Of a stretch of DNA of 64,000 nt, positions 23,633-35,180 are shown in pieces. Below the pieces are notes generated by a model. The model had not been told where the DNA came from. It ran no database searches and saw nothing but the letters and a program-made list of their open reading frames with translations. Source of the stretch: Aspidapion aeneum (Eukaryota; Arthropoda; Insecta; Coleoptera; Brentidae); contig OY755039.1 of assembly GCA_963576565.1 (NCBI GenBank), positions 126,898,640 through 126,962,639 of the forward strand, in the 5' to 3' direction. Position 1 is the first letter of the stretch. Each line of letters begins with the position of its first letter. The position numbers were made by a program, and so were the translations under genes.

Positions 23633-25383
23633 AAAAAGCTGCAAAAAGGGTATATTTTTTTAATATTTGGCATCGTAGTACCCAAAGCTAAATTTTTATT
23701 TACGGAGCACCGATTTTCCGGCTTTAGAATCCAAGATGGCGGCTGCCAAAGTTAAGGAAAAAAATAAGTTACCTGTTTAAGGAGAAATGAAATTAATTTT
23801 AAAGGATTCACTTTAAGTGGGACCTACTCAATTTAAAACTGTAAAAAATTTGATATAACAAAAAAATGGGTTTTTTTTCGATATTTTCTTTAATTTTTGG
23901 ACTATATTTGTTTTTGACACCTCATTTTAAAGCTAATGACCAATTTTTAAAAAATTTAATTTGTCAAAAATAAATTTCATAACCTATAGACCAAATTTAA
24001 TTTTTACAAAAAACATCTGGATTTTATCAAGAATGGCCCAACTTTTGTTCATTCTTGTTTGACAGAACTAGTGTTGCCATGTAGTATATCAATTTATACT
24101 AAATAATGTCCAATATAATCCAAGATGGCGGCGTCAAAATATAAAAACATCAGTATTTTTTTTGTTTGGTAATTTTTTTTTACCAAAAAAATTAATTTTG
24201 TATTTCTTAACTAGTTTAAAAATATAATGTACAAAAAAAAATACAATTCATTTACTTTTTAAAGAGGGCGGCGGTAAAGCAAAGAAAAAGCATTTTTGTT
24301 TTTTTTTCTGAGGTCAACGAAAAATCTCAAAAAAGTGGACATATATCACGTACAGGATGATGACCATATTTTACTTATTCGCTATCTCCGTTAATATAAA
24401 ATTATATTAGATTGGATTATATTAGACATATGTCATTTTTTTTATGCAATGTTTAAAATCAGCAACCGTTATTTAGTATAAATTGATATACTACACGGCA
24501 ACACTGGTTCTGTCAAACAAGAATGAAAGAATAACTTTTTTAAATCTAAACTTCGGCCTCCATCTTGAATGCTAAATATCAAATTGTAACTTTTTATAAA
24601 TACAGTACAATCCCGATTATCCGAATCGCGATTTTCCGAAATCCGGTTTATCCGAAACAAACTTTAAAAACAAAAATCCCGATTAACCAAAAAAATTCGC
24701 ATTATACGAAACGCGTCTGGAATTCACCTATACTGCTAGGTGGTTCCCCTCAGGGTTTTACGGCAATACGACGGTCTAAAATGCGAATTGTTTTAGTTAG
24801 CCGACAAAGTGTTACAAATGTTTTTAAGTCGATCTAATGATATACGCATCCTAACTCCTATTTTCCAAAAACAAAAATCGGATTAACCGAAATTTCGATT
24901 ATCCGAAATCACTTTGGTCCACATTATTTCGGATAATCGGGACTGTACTGTACTTACAAAAGTTGAATTACTCTTGATAAAATCCAGGATTTTTTTTGTA
25001 AAAAGTTGGTCTATAGGTTATGCAAGTCTCTTATTTTTGACATATTAAGCAAAGCGCCATCTTTTTGTCGGCTGGCAAAAAAAAATTTTTTTTAGTAGGT
25101 TAAATGAGCTGGTCAATAGCTTACATATCGAAGAAAAAGTAATTTTTCGAAATCAGGGCGCCATTTTGTTTTGAAGTGACGGGTGTCAAATTTTTTTACA
25201 GTTTTAAATTGATTAAGTGTCGCTTAAAGCAAATCCATCAAAATTAATTTTATTTCTCCTAAATCACGAAATTATTTTCTTGGATTCTGAAGCCTGAAAA
25301 TCAAAAATCATCGAATAAAAATTTAGCCTTGGTTGTTAGGTACCATCATACCAAATATAAAAACCCTTTTTGCAGCTTTTTCC
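23633..25383. mobile_element. Large inverted-repeat element (~480-560-bp arms)
   Basis: The left arm 23633-24115 and right arm 24470-25383 are diverged inverted copies. Matching blocks include GCTGCAAAAAGGGTATATTT with its complement near 25358-25377, the ACAGTTTTAAATTGA block (25198), and TTGATATACTACACGGCAAC against its complement near 24070. The right arm carries the separate insertion 24603-24950. The centre (24116-24469) contains GATGGCGGCG and simple AT sequence. Arms read through TCCAAGATGGCGGC-type sequence often seen in insect repeats. No transposase frame. Confidence 0.65.
24603..24950. mobile_element. pogo/Tigger-like MITE
   Basis: 348 bp, flanked by TA on both sides. It begins CAGTACAATCCCGATTATCC and ends with the inverted GGATAATCGGGACTGTACTG. 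Internal copies of the CGATTATCCGAAAT theme occur several times. TA duplication with a CAGTAYARTCCCG terminus is characteristic of the pogo/Tigger branch of Tc1/mariner elements. It contains an open frame fragment (24565-24837) that is a by-product. Confidence 0.85.
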
Positions 25384-26333
25384 TAAAACTAAAATACTCT
25401 ACAAATTTACTCAACTAATAGGCGAGTTTTTTTTCGTAAAATTTTTTTATTAGTTTTATTGATAACTATCTCATTTATCAAAAAAATACGATGTCGCCGT
25501 CATGTTCTCTCACAAACTAGTAAAATTAGGTAATTAGCATTACATTTTATATCTTTTTTACCAAACATTTAGACCAAAAGCTATTTACAGTTTTGTTCTT
25601 AATTTGTTCACTCTATTACCCATTTTTTAGCCACCCGCAACCCTGTGGATTTTAAATGTAAAAAACTATATTTTATCGAGATTAATGAAAATTACTTACA
25701 GGTCTCCATGATTGTCAACTCACCTCACAGTTTTGGTTTAATTACTTGAGGTGCCAACAATTAGTTTTGGTTTTTATTTAAAATCAAACAATATATAAAA
25801 TTCGCAAGTACCTATTTCGAAGAAAATTCATCACTATCTTCACTGAAACGCATTGCTAAAATTTTAACCGTAAAAGTTTTTATCGTGGTTTTAAGGATAT
25901 ATATTTTTTTTGTCATTTATCTGCTATGACTTATTTCTAAAAATACACACGTACTGCAGGCAACGTACTTATATTAAATTTTTTTATAATGCATTATAGA
26001 CTTACATGTTAAAATTTTCATCTTATGTTAATTTTTGTTCTGCAATGATTTGGGGGGGGGGTTTTACAGATAAAGACGAGTCCTAGCTGCATGCTAAATT
26101 TGTTACCAAAAACCACATTTTTTTAAAACCTTTTCTTGACTTAAATCAACCTTTATTGTTTTATTGAGGATTTGTTTTTATTTTTGTTTGCAGTGACCTA
26201 TTTGACACATTTAGGTTACCCAAGGTCAATATTTTTATTTACGTGGACTGTTCAAAAATTATATTTTTCCTTTCCTTCCTACCCGGCTCAGCAATGGCTA
26301 GAGTATTTATTTATTAAATTTTTAGCTCACACA
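25384..26333. other. Intron sequence without recognised features
   Basis: AT-rich, a G run at about 26052-26061, no gene or bounded repeat found. Confidence 0.35.
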
Positions 26334-26459
26334 TATACTATACTATAGTAGTGTGAGCTATAGTGATCCTAATTTTTTCGAGAAAAAAAAAGTTGCTCCG
26401 ATTTCAAAATTTTTTATATATCTTTGCGTTTCAGATGATTTTGAAACTTTTTTGTTGTG

Positions 26460-26551
<92 letters not shown>

Positions 26552-27127
26552 ATGTCTGTCTGTAACGACCAACGCGCATAACTCAAAAACCGCTAGCCCG
26601 ATTCTAATAAAATTTGGTACCTAAGCTGGGTTTTGGCTCGAGATGGTCCCATTTAAAAATGAACAAAATCCACCAAAGACAAGTTAAATAAAAGGGTGGG
26701 TGTAAATTTCAAATATTAAGTTTATGTAAAAATATGGCTTGTGTGATATCAAACGAAAGGTAATTGAGTCTGGAGTTAAACAAAATACATTTTAGTTTAT
26801 TTAACAAAAAAAGGGTGGGGGTAAATTTCAAAAATTTGAATTTATGTGAAAATATGGCATGTGTGATATCAAACGAAAGGTAATTGAGTCTGGAGTTAAT
26901 CAAAATACATTTTAGTTTTTTTTTAAAGTGGGGATAGATTTCACAAATTTGAGTTTAAGTAATAACATGGCTTGTGTAGTATCAAACGACAGGTAATTGA
27001 GTCTAGAGTTGAATAAAATATATTTCAGTTTTTAGTTATATTAGCTCACACGTACACTATAAATATACACTATAAATATAGTATCTAGTGTGAGCTTAAG
27101 TGCCCATAAATTGGCAGAGTATTTTTT
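26334..27127 (+). mobile_element. Hairpin-bounded (TCTG)n element, Helentron-like non-autonomous, copy 1
   Basis: The 5' hairpin starts AGCTCACACATATACTATAC and closes GTGTGAGCT. Next come a conserved segment (TGATCCTAATTTTTTCGAGA, CTTTGCGTTTCAGATGATTT), a (TCTG)n tract (26459-26565), AACGACCAACGCGCATAACT and AATAAAATTTGGTACC. Three ~115-bp subrepeats with GTGATATCAAACGAAAGGTA follow. The 3' part has a second hairpin (AGCTCACACGTACACTATAA to GTGTGAGCTT) and the end TTGGCAGAGTA followed by T. Subterminal inverted repeats, a microsatellite core, a 3' stem-loop and insertion into T runs match the plan of non-autonomous Helentrons (HINE/INE-1 type). The assignment is by architecture, not homology. 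Confidence 0.7.
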
Positions 27128-27300
27128 TAGATAAAGCCGAATTTTTTTTATTTAAGTGTATTCTTAGCAATATCGTCGTGATGTCTGTCTGTGTGTGTGT
27201 ATGTCTGCCCGTTACACGATAGCTCCTAAACCGCTAAACCGATTTTTATAAGATTGTCGTGAAAAAAAAACACATTTATGGGTGCTAAGTAGTAAGTTTA
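27121..27300 (-). repeat. Partial reversed TACCTTCC-family fragment
   Basis: The stretch contains ATATCGTCGTGATGTCTGTC, TGTGTGTGTGTATGTCTGCC and ACCGCTAAACCGATTTTTAT, the inverse of the middle part of the elements at 3055 and 19141. No complete ends. Confidence 0.5.
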
Positions 27301-27683
27301 TAAACTTGATCTTGACAGGTCTATATTTTGGTTGAAGGTTTAATCCACTTTTTTGCCTTACAAGCAATAGTTTTTAATAATTATATAATTGTTTATTTAA
27401 AATGGCAGCAGTATTTAAACCTCCAAAGGTCACTAGGAGATGTCGAATAAATTCGGAGTAAATCAGTGTACAAAATTTAATGATATGAAGCTCTCCGCTA
27501 TATTTTATATGCTAATTATTATGTGAAGACGTTCAAGTGTTACGGAAAAAGGATTCCAATATTCCACTTTTTATAATATTTTATTTATTCGTATTTAATT
27601 TAATTTAATTTAAAGTGTATGTATCTACAGAGATGGTTATTTATATAATATTTAGCTTTGAAAATGTTTGTATATATATTTTT

Positions 27684-27852
27684 AGCTCACACATATACTA
27701 TACTATAGTAGTGTGAGCTATGGTGATCCTAATTTTTTCGAGAAAAAAAAAGTTGCTCCGATTTCAAAATTTTTTATATATCTTTGCGTTTCAGATAATT
27801 TTGAAACTTTTTTGTTGCGCCGTCTGTCTGTCTGTCTGTCTGTCTGTCTGTA

Positions 27853-27887
<35 letters not shown>

Positions 27888-28585
27888 GTGTCTGTATGTC
27901 TGTCTGTAACGACCAACGCGCATAACTCAAAAACCGCTTGCCCGATTTTAATGAAATTTGGTACCCAGGCTGGGTTTTGGGTCGAGATGGTCCCATTTAA
28001 AAATTAACAAAATCCACCGAACACAAGCCAAATAAAAGGGTGGGGGTAGATTTCAAAAATTAGAGTTTATGAAAAAATATGGCGTGTGTGATATCAAACG
28101 AAAGGTAATTGAGTCTGGAGTTAAACAAAATACATTTCAGTTTATTTAAAAAAAAAGGGGGGGAGGGGGGGGGTAAATTTCAAAAATTAGTGTTTAAGTG
28201 GAAATATGGCGTGTGTGATATCAAACGAAAGGGAGTCTGGAGTTAAACAAAATACATTTTAGTTTATTTAAAAAAAGGGGGGGGGGGGGTAAATTTCAAA
28301 AATTAGTGTTTAGGTGTAAATATGGCGTGTGTGATATCAAACGAAAGGTAATTGAGTCTGGAGTTAAACAAAATACATTTTAGTTTAAAAAAAAGGGTGG
28401 GAGAAGATTTGAAAAATTAGAGTATAAGTCAAAACATGGCTTGTGTGGTATCAAACGAAAGGTAATTGTGTCTGGAGTTCAATAAAACATACTTCAGTTT
28501 TTAGTTATATTAGCTTTCACGTAGATACACTATAACTATAGTACCCAGTGTGAGCTTAAGTGCTCATAGATTGGCAGAGTATTTT
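27684..28585 (+). mobile_element. Hairpin-bounded (TCTG)n element, copy 2
   Basis: Complete copy with the 5' hairpin at 27684, microsatellite 27823-27907, four ~110-bp subrepeats (28030-28490; some contain G runs up to GGGGGGGGGG) and the 3' hairpin/TTGGCAGAGTA end. Highly similar to copy 1 but with one extra subrepeat unit, so subrepeat number varies between copies. Open frames through the CTGT tract are artefacts. Confidence 0.75.
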
Positions 28586-28852
28586 GTTAGTCAGGGTTCA
28601 TTCTCGTATAGCTCCGTTAAACTTCTTAATAGATACTGTGATAAAGTAACTTAAATTATTTTTCCTTTTATAAATTCAAACGTCATTGGAAGCGAAAATT
28701 ATTAGAAGATAATACGTATAATTTGTATTTTGATTTGTTTTTGTTATGTGTTTCTCATTTTATCTCTGTTTTAGGTTAAGCATAAAAACATAATTTTTTT
28801 CTGCAGATATTTAAGTTTAGATCGTTTTGTAAAACTTTAGGATTTATTTATT

Positions 28853-29013
28853 AGCTCACACATATACTATACTATAGTAGTGTGAGCTATGGTGATCCTA
28901 ATTTTTTCGAGAAAATAAAAGTTGCTCCGATTTCAAAAATTTTTATATATCTTTGCGTTTCAGATGATTTTGAAACTTTTTTGTTGCGCCGTCTGTCTGT
29001 CTGTCTGTCTGTA

Positions 29014-29052
<39 letters not shown>

Positions 29053-29429
29053 ATGTCTGTCTGTAACGACCAACGCGCATAACTCAAAAACTGCTTGGCC
29101 GATTTTAATGAAATTTGGTACCCAGGCTGGGTTTTGGGTCGAGATGGTCCCATTTAAAAATTAACAAAATCCACCGAACACAAACCAAATAAAAGGGTGG
29201 GGGTAGATTTCAAAAATTAGAGTTTATGTGAAAATATGGCGTGTGTGATATCAAACGAAAGGTAATTAAGTCTGCAGTTAAACAAAATACATTTTAATTT
29301 ATTTTAAAAAAAGGGTGGGGGTATATTTTAAAAATTAGAGTTTAAGTGAAAATATGGCTTGTGTGATATCAAACGAAAGGTAATTGAGTCTGGAGTTTAA
29401 CAAAATACATTTTAGTTTTTTATTTTTTT
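28853..29429 (+). mobile_element. Hairpin-bounded (TCTG)n element, copy 3, lacking its 3' end
   Basis: It has the 5' hairpin, CTGT tract (28991-29065) and two subrepeats, then breaks off in a T run exactly where copy 4 begins. No remaining 3' end lies beyond copy 4, so the 3' part was lost or replaced by a template-switch or insertion with deletion. Confidence 0.7.
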
Positions 29430-29566
29430 AGCTCACACATATACTATACTATAGTAGTGTGAGCTATGGTGATCCAAATTTTTTCGAAAAAAAAAAGTTG
29501 CTCCGATTTCAAAAATTTTTATATATCTTTGCGTTTCAGATGATTTTGAAACTTTTTTGTTGCGCC

Positions 29567-29600
<34 letters not shown>

Positions 29601-30073
29601 ATGTCTGTCTGTCTGTCTGTCTGTCTGTATGTCTGTCTGTAACGACCAACGCGCATAACTCAAAAACCGCTTGACTGATTTTAATAAAATTTGGTACCTA
29701 GGCTGGCTCTTGGGTCGAGATGGTCCCATTTAAAAATGAACAAAATCCACCGAACACAAACCAAATAAAAGGGTGGGGGTAGATTTCAAAAATTAGAGTT
29801 TAAGTGAAAATATGGCGTGTGTGATATCAAACGAAAGGTAATTGAGTCCGGAGTTTAACAAAATACATTTTAGTTTTTGTTTTTTTTAAGGGTGGGGGTA
29901 GGGGTAAAAATTTGAGTTTAATTCAAATCATGGCTTGTGTGGTATCAAACAAAAGGTAATTTAGTCTGGAGTTGAATAAAATATATTTCAGTTTTTAGTT
30001 ATATTAGCTCACAAGTACACTATAACTATAGTACCTAGTGTGAGCTTAGGGGCCCATATATTGGCAGAGTATT
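29430..30073 (+). mobile_element. Hairpin-bounded (TCTG)n element, copy 4
   Basis: Complete copy: 5' hairpin, CTGT tract (29567-29640), two subrepeats, 3' hairpin (AGCTCACAAGTACACTATAA) and TTGGCAGAGTA end. It is inserted in the T run at the break of copy 3. Confidence 0.75.
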
Positions 30074-30744
30074 CTTGAATATTTGTACTTCTACATGCTG
30101 GGTTAAGCAAACAGCTTTAGCTGACCTTCGCCCAGTAAAAAAAGGCGTTTTTATTAATTTATTTATTTCTAACTAAACTTACATATAGGTGCAAAATTTT
30201 TATTTGGTTTATCTTTATTTTAAAAGTTAATTTGAATTTTTGTAAGATAAAACACCGGGAATGCTATTACACGTTAACGTAAGCCAAATCTTTTCAGTTA
30301 TTTGATCTGTAAGTGTTAAAAAAATACACCAAACCGGTCGGTATCAAGTTTATAGACTTAGTACTTAGACCCTGGTCTAAGTGCTAAGTTTCAGATCTTA
30401 CTAAATACTAGTGTAACTGTTCTTAAGTTAGAGCTTTTATTAGAGTTCTAATTTTAAATTTACCTCTATGTCCAAGTCTATCCTGTTACTGGAGATGAAA
30501 CAAATCGCCGCCGAAAAAGTTTAATTTTTTGAAAAACTGCATTTTATTTTTGTAGGGACATTTTTTTGCAAAATTTTGCTGTCTGATTGACCAAGGCTAG
30601 ATTTAACACAGTTTTTGATCTGCCAACAAGAGGAAAGGAAAGCTATGATTTAAAATCGACCCGCGGAAAGTAGGCCGCGGCGAATCGTCCTTTACCCTCT
30701 GTTGCTACCATAATTTTCAACAAACACCAAAAAGAGCCACTTAC
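30074..30744. other. Intron sequence without recognised features
   Basis: Nothing bounded seen. The 3' part next to the 36-nt exon (30640-30744) is slightly GC-richer. Confidence 0.35.
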
Positions 30745-30780
30745 CTTTTGGATTAAGGCGTTCTGGGTTAAACCATGCAT
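30745..30780 (-). CDS. Rtnl1: Reticulon 36-nt linker exon (AWFNPERLNPK)
   Basis: This is a microexon between TCTTTTTCAG and GTAAGTGGC, phase 1 in and phase 1 out. It encodes AWFNPERLNPK plus split codons on both sides. Spliced after the long exon the first split codon is Asp; after the middle exon it is Asn. It links long N-termini to the reticulon domain and is skipped in the short isoform. The same kind of xAWFNPExL linker stands before the domain in insect long reticulons as I recall them. It is invisible to ORF length; it was found by tracking phases and splice sites. Confidence 0.88.
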
Positions 30781-30898
30781 CTGAAAAAGAAGATATTAGT
30801 TTTGAGTTAGGTTGGGTTAGTTAACATTTCAGAAAGAGTTATGTGTATATTCTATTCAGTAGAAGTTAATAATAGTCTAAGTTTTAGAACACCTTGTA

Positions 30899-31714
30899 CA
30901 AGTTGTCCCAAATTCGATTCACTGATCTCCACTTGCGAGGTTCGATTTTCATGAGAAGCATAAATGTAAAAACCGCATCTTGATAAAGCAAGCCGTTTTT
31001 AAGCTACAGGGAGTTTTTGAAAAGGTTTGAGAAAATGAAAAAATAATTAAAAAATTTATTAAATTGATATCCAAACCTTTTAAACTTAATAATGTTATTT
31101 TTTAAATAAAAAACATTATTTTTTGAAATGTAGGGGTAGTTTTTGATTTTCCCAAAAAAATTTTCGACCAATGATTAGCATTTCTTGTAAGCTTTCCAAG
31201 AAGCTATCTCAAGTGGGGTATTGCTATTTAAGATTTTAAAGTGAGTAGGGGTGGGGCTTAAGGAGTGGGTCGAGGTGGTTCGAAAAATATGTCATTTGTA
31301 TTCCCCCCGACTTATATAGAAACGGTATTTTTTATTTTTTTCATATCTCCCTTGGTTTAAAAAATATAGCCATTGTAAGTTTTTAAAAACTCACCCTGTA
31401 TAATAAAAACAAACAATATAAAAAAAACAAAGAATATAAAGAAATAAAAGGGTCATTCAATAAGGTAATAATATTTTTATTAATACCTTAAAAGTTATAG
31501 ATGAAATTAAATTTAACAGTTGGGTTCGTTATTACAAAAACTAGAACAAAGCAATTCTAAAACCCCCTGTACCTAAGAAACGGCCTGCGATATTAAAATT
31601 CGGCTTTTACCTTTAAACTTCTCTTAAAAATCGAGCCTCGCAAATGGGGATCAGTTTTGTTATCTCCCTTAGAACCACCTGAAATTCCACAAACATCCAA
31701 TTTGGGACACCCTG
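30899..31714. mobile_element. TA-flanked CAGGGTG-type element with ~150-bp TIRs
   Basis: TA at 30897-30898 and 31715-31716. The left end is CAAGTTGTCCCAAATTCGAT; the right end is the inverse of CAGGGTGTCCCAAATTGGAT. Arms continue to pair through GATCTCC/TTGCGAGGTTCGATTTT-type blocks for about 150 bp. No coding capacity. TA duplication and short conserved ends suggest a Tc1/mariner-type MITE family, by inference. Confidence 0.7.
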
Positions 31715-32826
31715 TATTTTTACATATTTTGTTTAGGTGTTTGTAAAAATATGAATTTGCAGTAGATTTAATATTAATTTAATTTACCCGTTACTTTATC
31801 CAATAAACTTTTTATTTATTTACCGATACAATTTACAAAGCATCAAACTAAATTTTAATTCTACAGGAAACTATTTATTTACAAAAATGAGCCAATTACA
31901 GTTATACGTAAGTAGGAACATCAAACTATACACTATTTTGTGTTAGGCCAAAGCATACTGTTAAATCTAGCTAGCTGTACTTCAAATTAAGGCCATAAAG
32001 GTGTCTTATAATAATAGTCCACAGTACACCGATCTATTTTTTAAGTGATGAGTAACAGGCTGAATATTTGTAAAAATATTTATTTTGCCTAACCGCTCAA
32101 CTTTTTCCTCTGCAAAAGATCTTAAAAGTGATTTCTAACAGAGTGTGCGGGCGTAGAAATCTTTCGAGCTTCGGACCGACTAATCCAACCATGCGATTTT
32201 GGCGACATGCTGCCATTTACCTTCAAATAACTTCATTAAGCCAAGAAAGGGTTCTTGGACTGACCACTAAATAAGTAACAAAGGAGAGAAGCCTCTATAA
32301 TGAAATACGAAAACAAAGATATAATAGGTGTTTGAGATTTTAAAACAGAGGAAAATACTAAATATTTTACATCCTACAACAAATGAAAATAAATAATATT
32401 ATTTAATAGAAAAGATAAACTATGGCCCAGTTTAAAAAACAAATAGAAGATAAATATATATTAAATTTCAATGCCAAAAACATACTTATTCCTGACTTAA
32501 TATTATTTACTGGAAAAGAGAAATTATGGCCCTGTCAAGTTATTTTTTCTTGTTTATTGATACGGCTATTATAATTACCGAGATAATTACATCTTATCTC
32601 TTCGGGAATAAACAAAAAATAACGCTGCAGACAAACTAACTTTGTTTAAATGCATAGTCGCTTAATTATTTAGGCTTTTATCAGTTTTAAACGACTGGGC
32701 AATTTAACAAAACAACATCAACAAGAAAGGAGGTCAACGTCCCCCTACTGTGGAGCTGCTGCATTTTGAGCCCCAGTTTCTCCCTGCATTCCTGCTTTCA
32801 GCGTCGAATTTCCGGGTGAATTCGTA
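31715..32826. other. Intron sequence, minor repeat only
   Basis: 31990-32150 shares blocks with 4550-4700. The rest shows nothing. No gene. Confidence 0.35.
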
Positions 32827-33573
32827 CAGAGTATCCCAAATTTAATAATTTTGAGGGGTTTCAAATATATCTGGCGGAGAGAGAAAAAACTGACCCTACA
32901 TTTTGGTATGGGTCCTATAACTTTTGTAATTATGAAAATTTTGTTTTGGTGTAAATTGCTTTGTTATAGTTTTTGTTATAAAAAATCCAACTGTCAAATT
33001 AAATTTTATCTCTCACTTTTTTACTTTTTGAGATATTACAAGTACATAAAGTTTGTACTTTTTTTATGGAAAAAGGGACTCATTTTTATTAGATTTGGGA
33101 ATCAGCGTAAAATTTCCTTTAAAATGACGATGGTGCATGATGATTTTTTTCATATTTTTATTTTTTCTCTTCTCTTTCTTCATTTTAAATTAATATCTTA
33201 ATTTGATCATTTTAAAATATTTTAAACCCAATAAACAAAGTGAAATATAAATGAAAAATAAACAAACAAAAAAATACAAGTAATATAATAAAGGGCTCCA
33301 TAAAAAAATTATATTTAATATCTGAAAAATTAAAAGCGACAGATTCAATTTGAAAGTTGAATTATTTATAAAACAAATCTATAAAAAAGGAATTTACACC
33401 AACATGAAATTTTCATTAATAAAAAAGTGACAGACCTCCTCTCAAAATCCAGAGTTTTTAAAAACCCCTTAAGCTTCTCTTGAAAATCTAGCCTCAAGGT
33501 GTGGGTCAGTTTTGTTTAATTTCCACTAGAAAACCCTGAAACCCGCCAAAAACATCGAATTCGGGACATCCTG
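32827..33573. mobile_element. TA-flanked CAGGGTG-type element (first of three in a row)
   Basis: Begins CAGAGTATCCCAAATTTAAT after TA 32825-32826. Ends with the inverse of CAGGATGTCCCGAATTCGAT before TA 33574-33575. The 116-codon frame at 32851-33201 is AT-driven, rich in Phe/Lys/Ile, without recognisable domain, and I do not call it a gene. Confidence 0.65.
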
Positions 33574-33575
33574 TA

Positions 33576-34260
33576 CAGGGTGTATCATTAATTTTTTCCC
33601 AACCTTTTAGACCAATAATAATTGATATAGGAATATAAAACAAATTGTTTTCGAATTCGCGAAAATTTTACTTTTAATTTGCAGCTTCACTTTATTCATG
33701 TTTACCATATTTAACAGGCGCTCAAATTCATATTTTTTGTGAATTGAATGCTTCTTATATTATTTAATTAATAGATTAGGCTTGAAATATACTTTCCAAA
33801 GATACCCCATATGTCGTAGTTTTGATCCAGTTTCTGAGATATTAGCGATAATTTTTTTAATGATAAAAAAATAACATTACCACTTTCCTTATTTCGAAAT
33901 ATCTTAGTCCCCATGTATAAACAGTGACAATGACAAATATTCTTTTTGAAATGACGCTCAAAATGACAACCGGTAACGACAACAAAGTTTATATGTCATT
34001 GCCACTGTTGATACAAGTCATATCATGTCATTGCCACTGTTGATACTAACATAATTGTAATATCTCAGAAACTATGGCTCTAAACATATGGGGTATTTTT
34101 GGCAAGTTTGTTCCAAGCCTAATTTAGTAATTAAATAAATTTCTTTGAATTAAATAATATAAGTAGCATCCAATTTACAAAAACTATAAATTTGAGGGCC
34201 TGTCAAATATACACTTTGAATACACTTTGTTTTGTTAATTATTAATGGTCTAAAACAATG

Positions 34261-34301
<41 letters not shown>

Positions 34302-34344
34302 TCATTGGTCTAAAAGGGTGGGAAAAATATAATGATACACCCTG
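33576..34344. mobile_element. TA-flanked CAGGGTG-type element (second of three in a row)
   Basis: Begins CAGGGTGTATCATTAATTTT and ends with the inverse of CAGGGTGTATCATTATATTT. Arms pair for ~45 bp through TTTTAGACCAAT. It shares its flanking TA with the neighbours on both sides. It contains a ~150-bp inner inverted repeat (ATGTCATTGCCACTGTTGAT type, 33920-34060) and a (TA)n tract (about 34264-34299). Confidence 0.75.
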
Positions 34345-34346
34345 TA

Positions 34347-34653
34347 CAAGGTATCCAGTCTTCTCTGCGTTTGCCTTTTGTTAGTTTATTAATTGTCATA
34401 AAGCGAAAGTGTTACTTTGTAATTTTTTATTTGTTGGAAAAGATTCAGCGCGTATTTTGTTATCTTAAATTTTTTATACAGCGTGTTCCAAAAAAGTTAT
34501 GTAAAAAAAACAATTCTGAAAAAAAGTCAAATTTGATTTACAAAAATTTTAAGATCATCAAAATATACGCTGATTTTTTGGTACAAATAATAAACACTTT
34601 TTCACGAATAATAAACTCACCAAAGTCAACGCAGAAAAGGTTGGGACACCCTG
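34347..34653. mobile_element. TA-flanked CAGGGTG-type element (third of three in a row)
   Basis: 307 bp. Begins CAAGGTATCCAGTCTTCTCT and ends with the inverse of CAGGGTGTCCCAACCTTTTC. Both arms then carry TCTGCGTT. Flanked by TA 34345-34346 and 34654-34655. The 113-codon frame running through it starts in the neighbouring element and is not a gene. Confidence 0.7.
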
Positions 34654-34655
34654 TA

Positions 34656-35180
34656 CATAAAGGGATTCAGTAGGAATCCCTCTACATTACGATAAGAAAG
34701 GGGAAGATGTCCTGTTTCTCCCTTTTATGGGTCAGGAGATCATGGGAATCTTAATGCGACGCATTTATTTAACTTTATAAATAGGACCGGGATATACAGG
34801 GTGGCCCAGATAAAAGTAACTACATGGGAATTTCGGAAACGGTAAGAGACACAATTTTGCTTAAATGAGAAAAAAGTTGCGCTATTTTAACCCTAATCAG
34901 ATGATGTATTGAAATTAAAAATATCTACAGGGGCTTTCAAAATATCAAGACAAAACTAAAAGTTGTGTTTTTTGAAAAATATAATTATCCAATTGGCGGC
35001 ATTTTGTAAATAAATTTTATAAAATTTAGTAGTCTCGTTTTAGTAACTACGGTGATCAAATGACGTTGACGACTTTTTTCTAGGCATTTTTTTTCTTGCA
35101 GGGTTCTAGTTTCTTTCAGATGGGAAAAATTAACTTCTTTTTTAACGATTTTTTAAAAAATATTATTTATGATGATATGA
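34656..35180. other. Intron sequence with one orphan CAGGGTG terminus
   Basis: TATACAGGGTGGCCCAGATA at about 34794 looks like the left end of another family member, without an identified right end. No gene. Confidence 0.4.

Noticed and set aside
26353..29729. Open frames of Cys-Leu-Ser-Val or Arg-Gln-Thr-Asp repeats on both strands
   Set aside because: They are translations of the (TCTG)n microsatellite inside the hairpin family, present in every copy in whatever frame is open.
32851..33201. 116-codon frame rich in Phe, Lys and Ile
   Set aside because: Lies inside a noncoding TA-flanked element; composition follows base composition and no homologous motif is recognised.
34332..34673. 113-codon frame across an element boundary
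   Set aside because: Starts in one MITE and runs through the next; not a gene.
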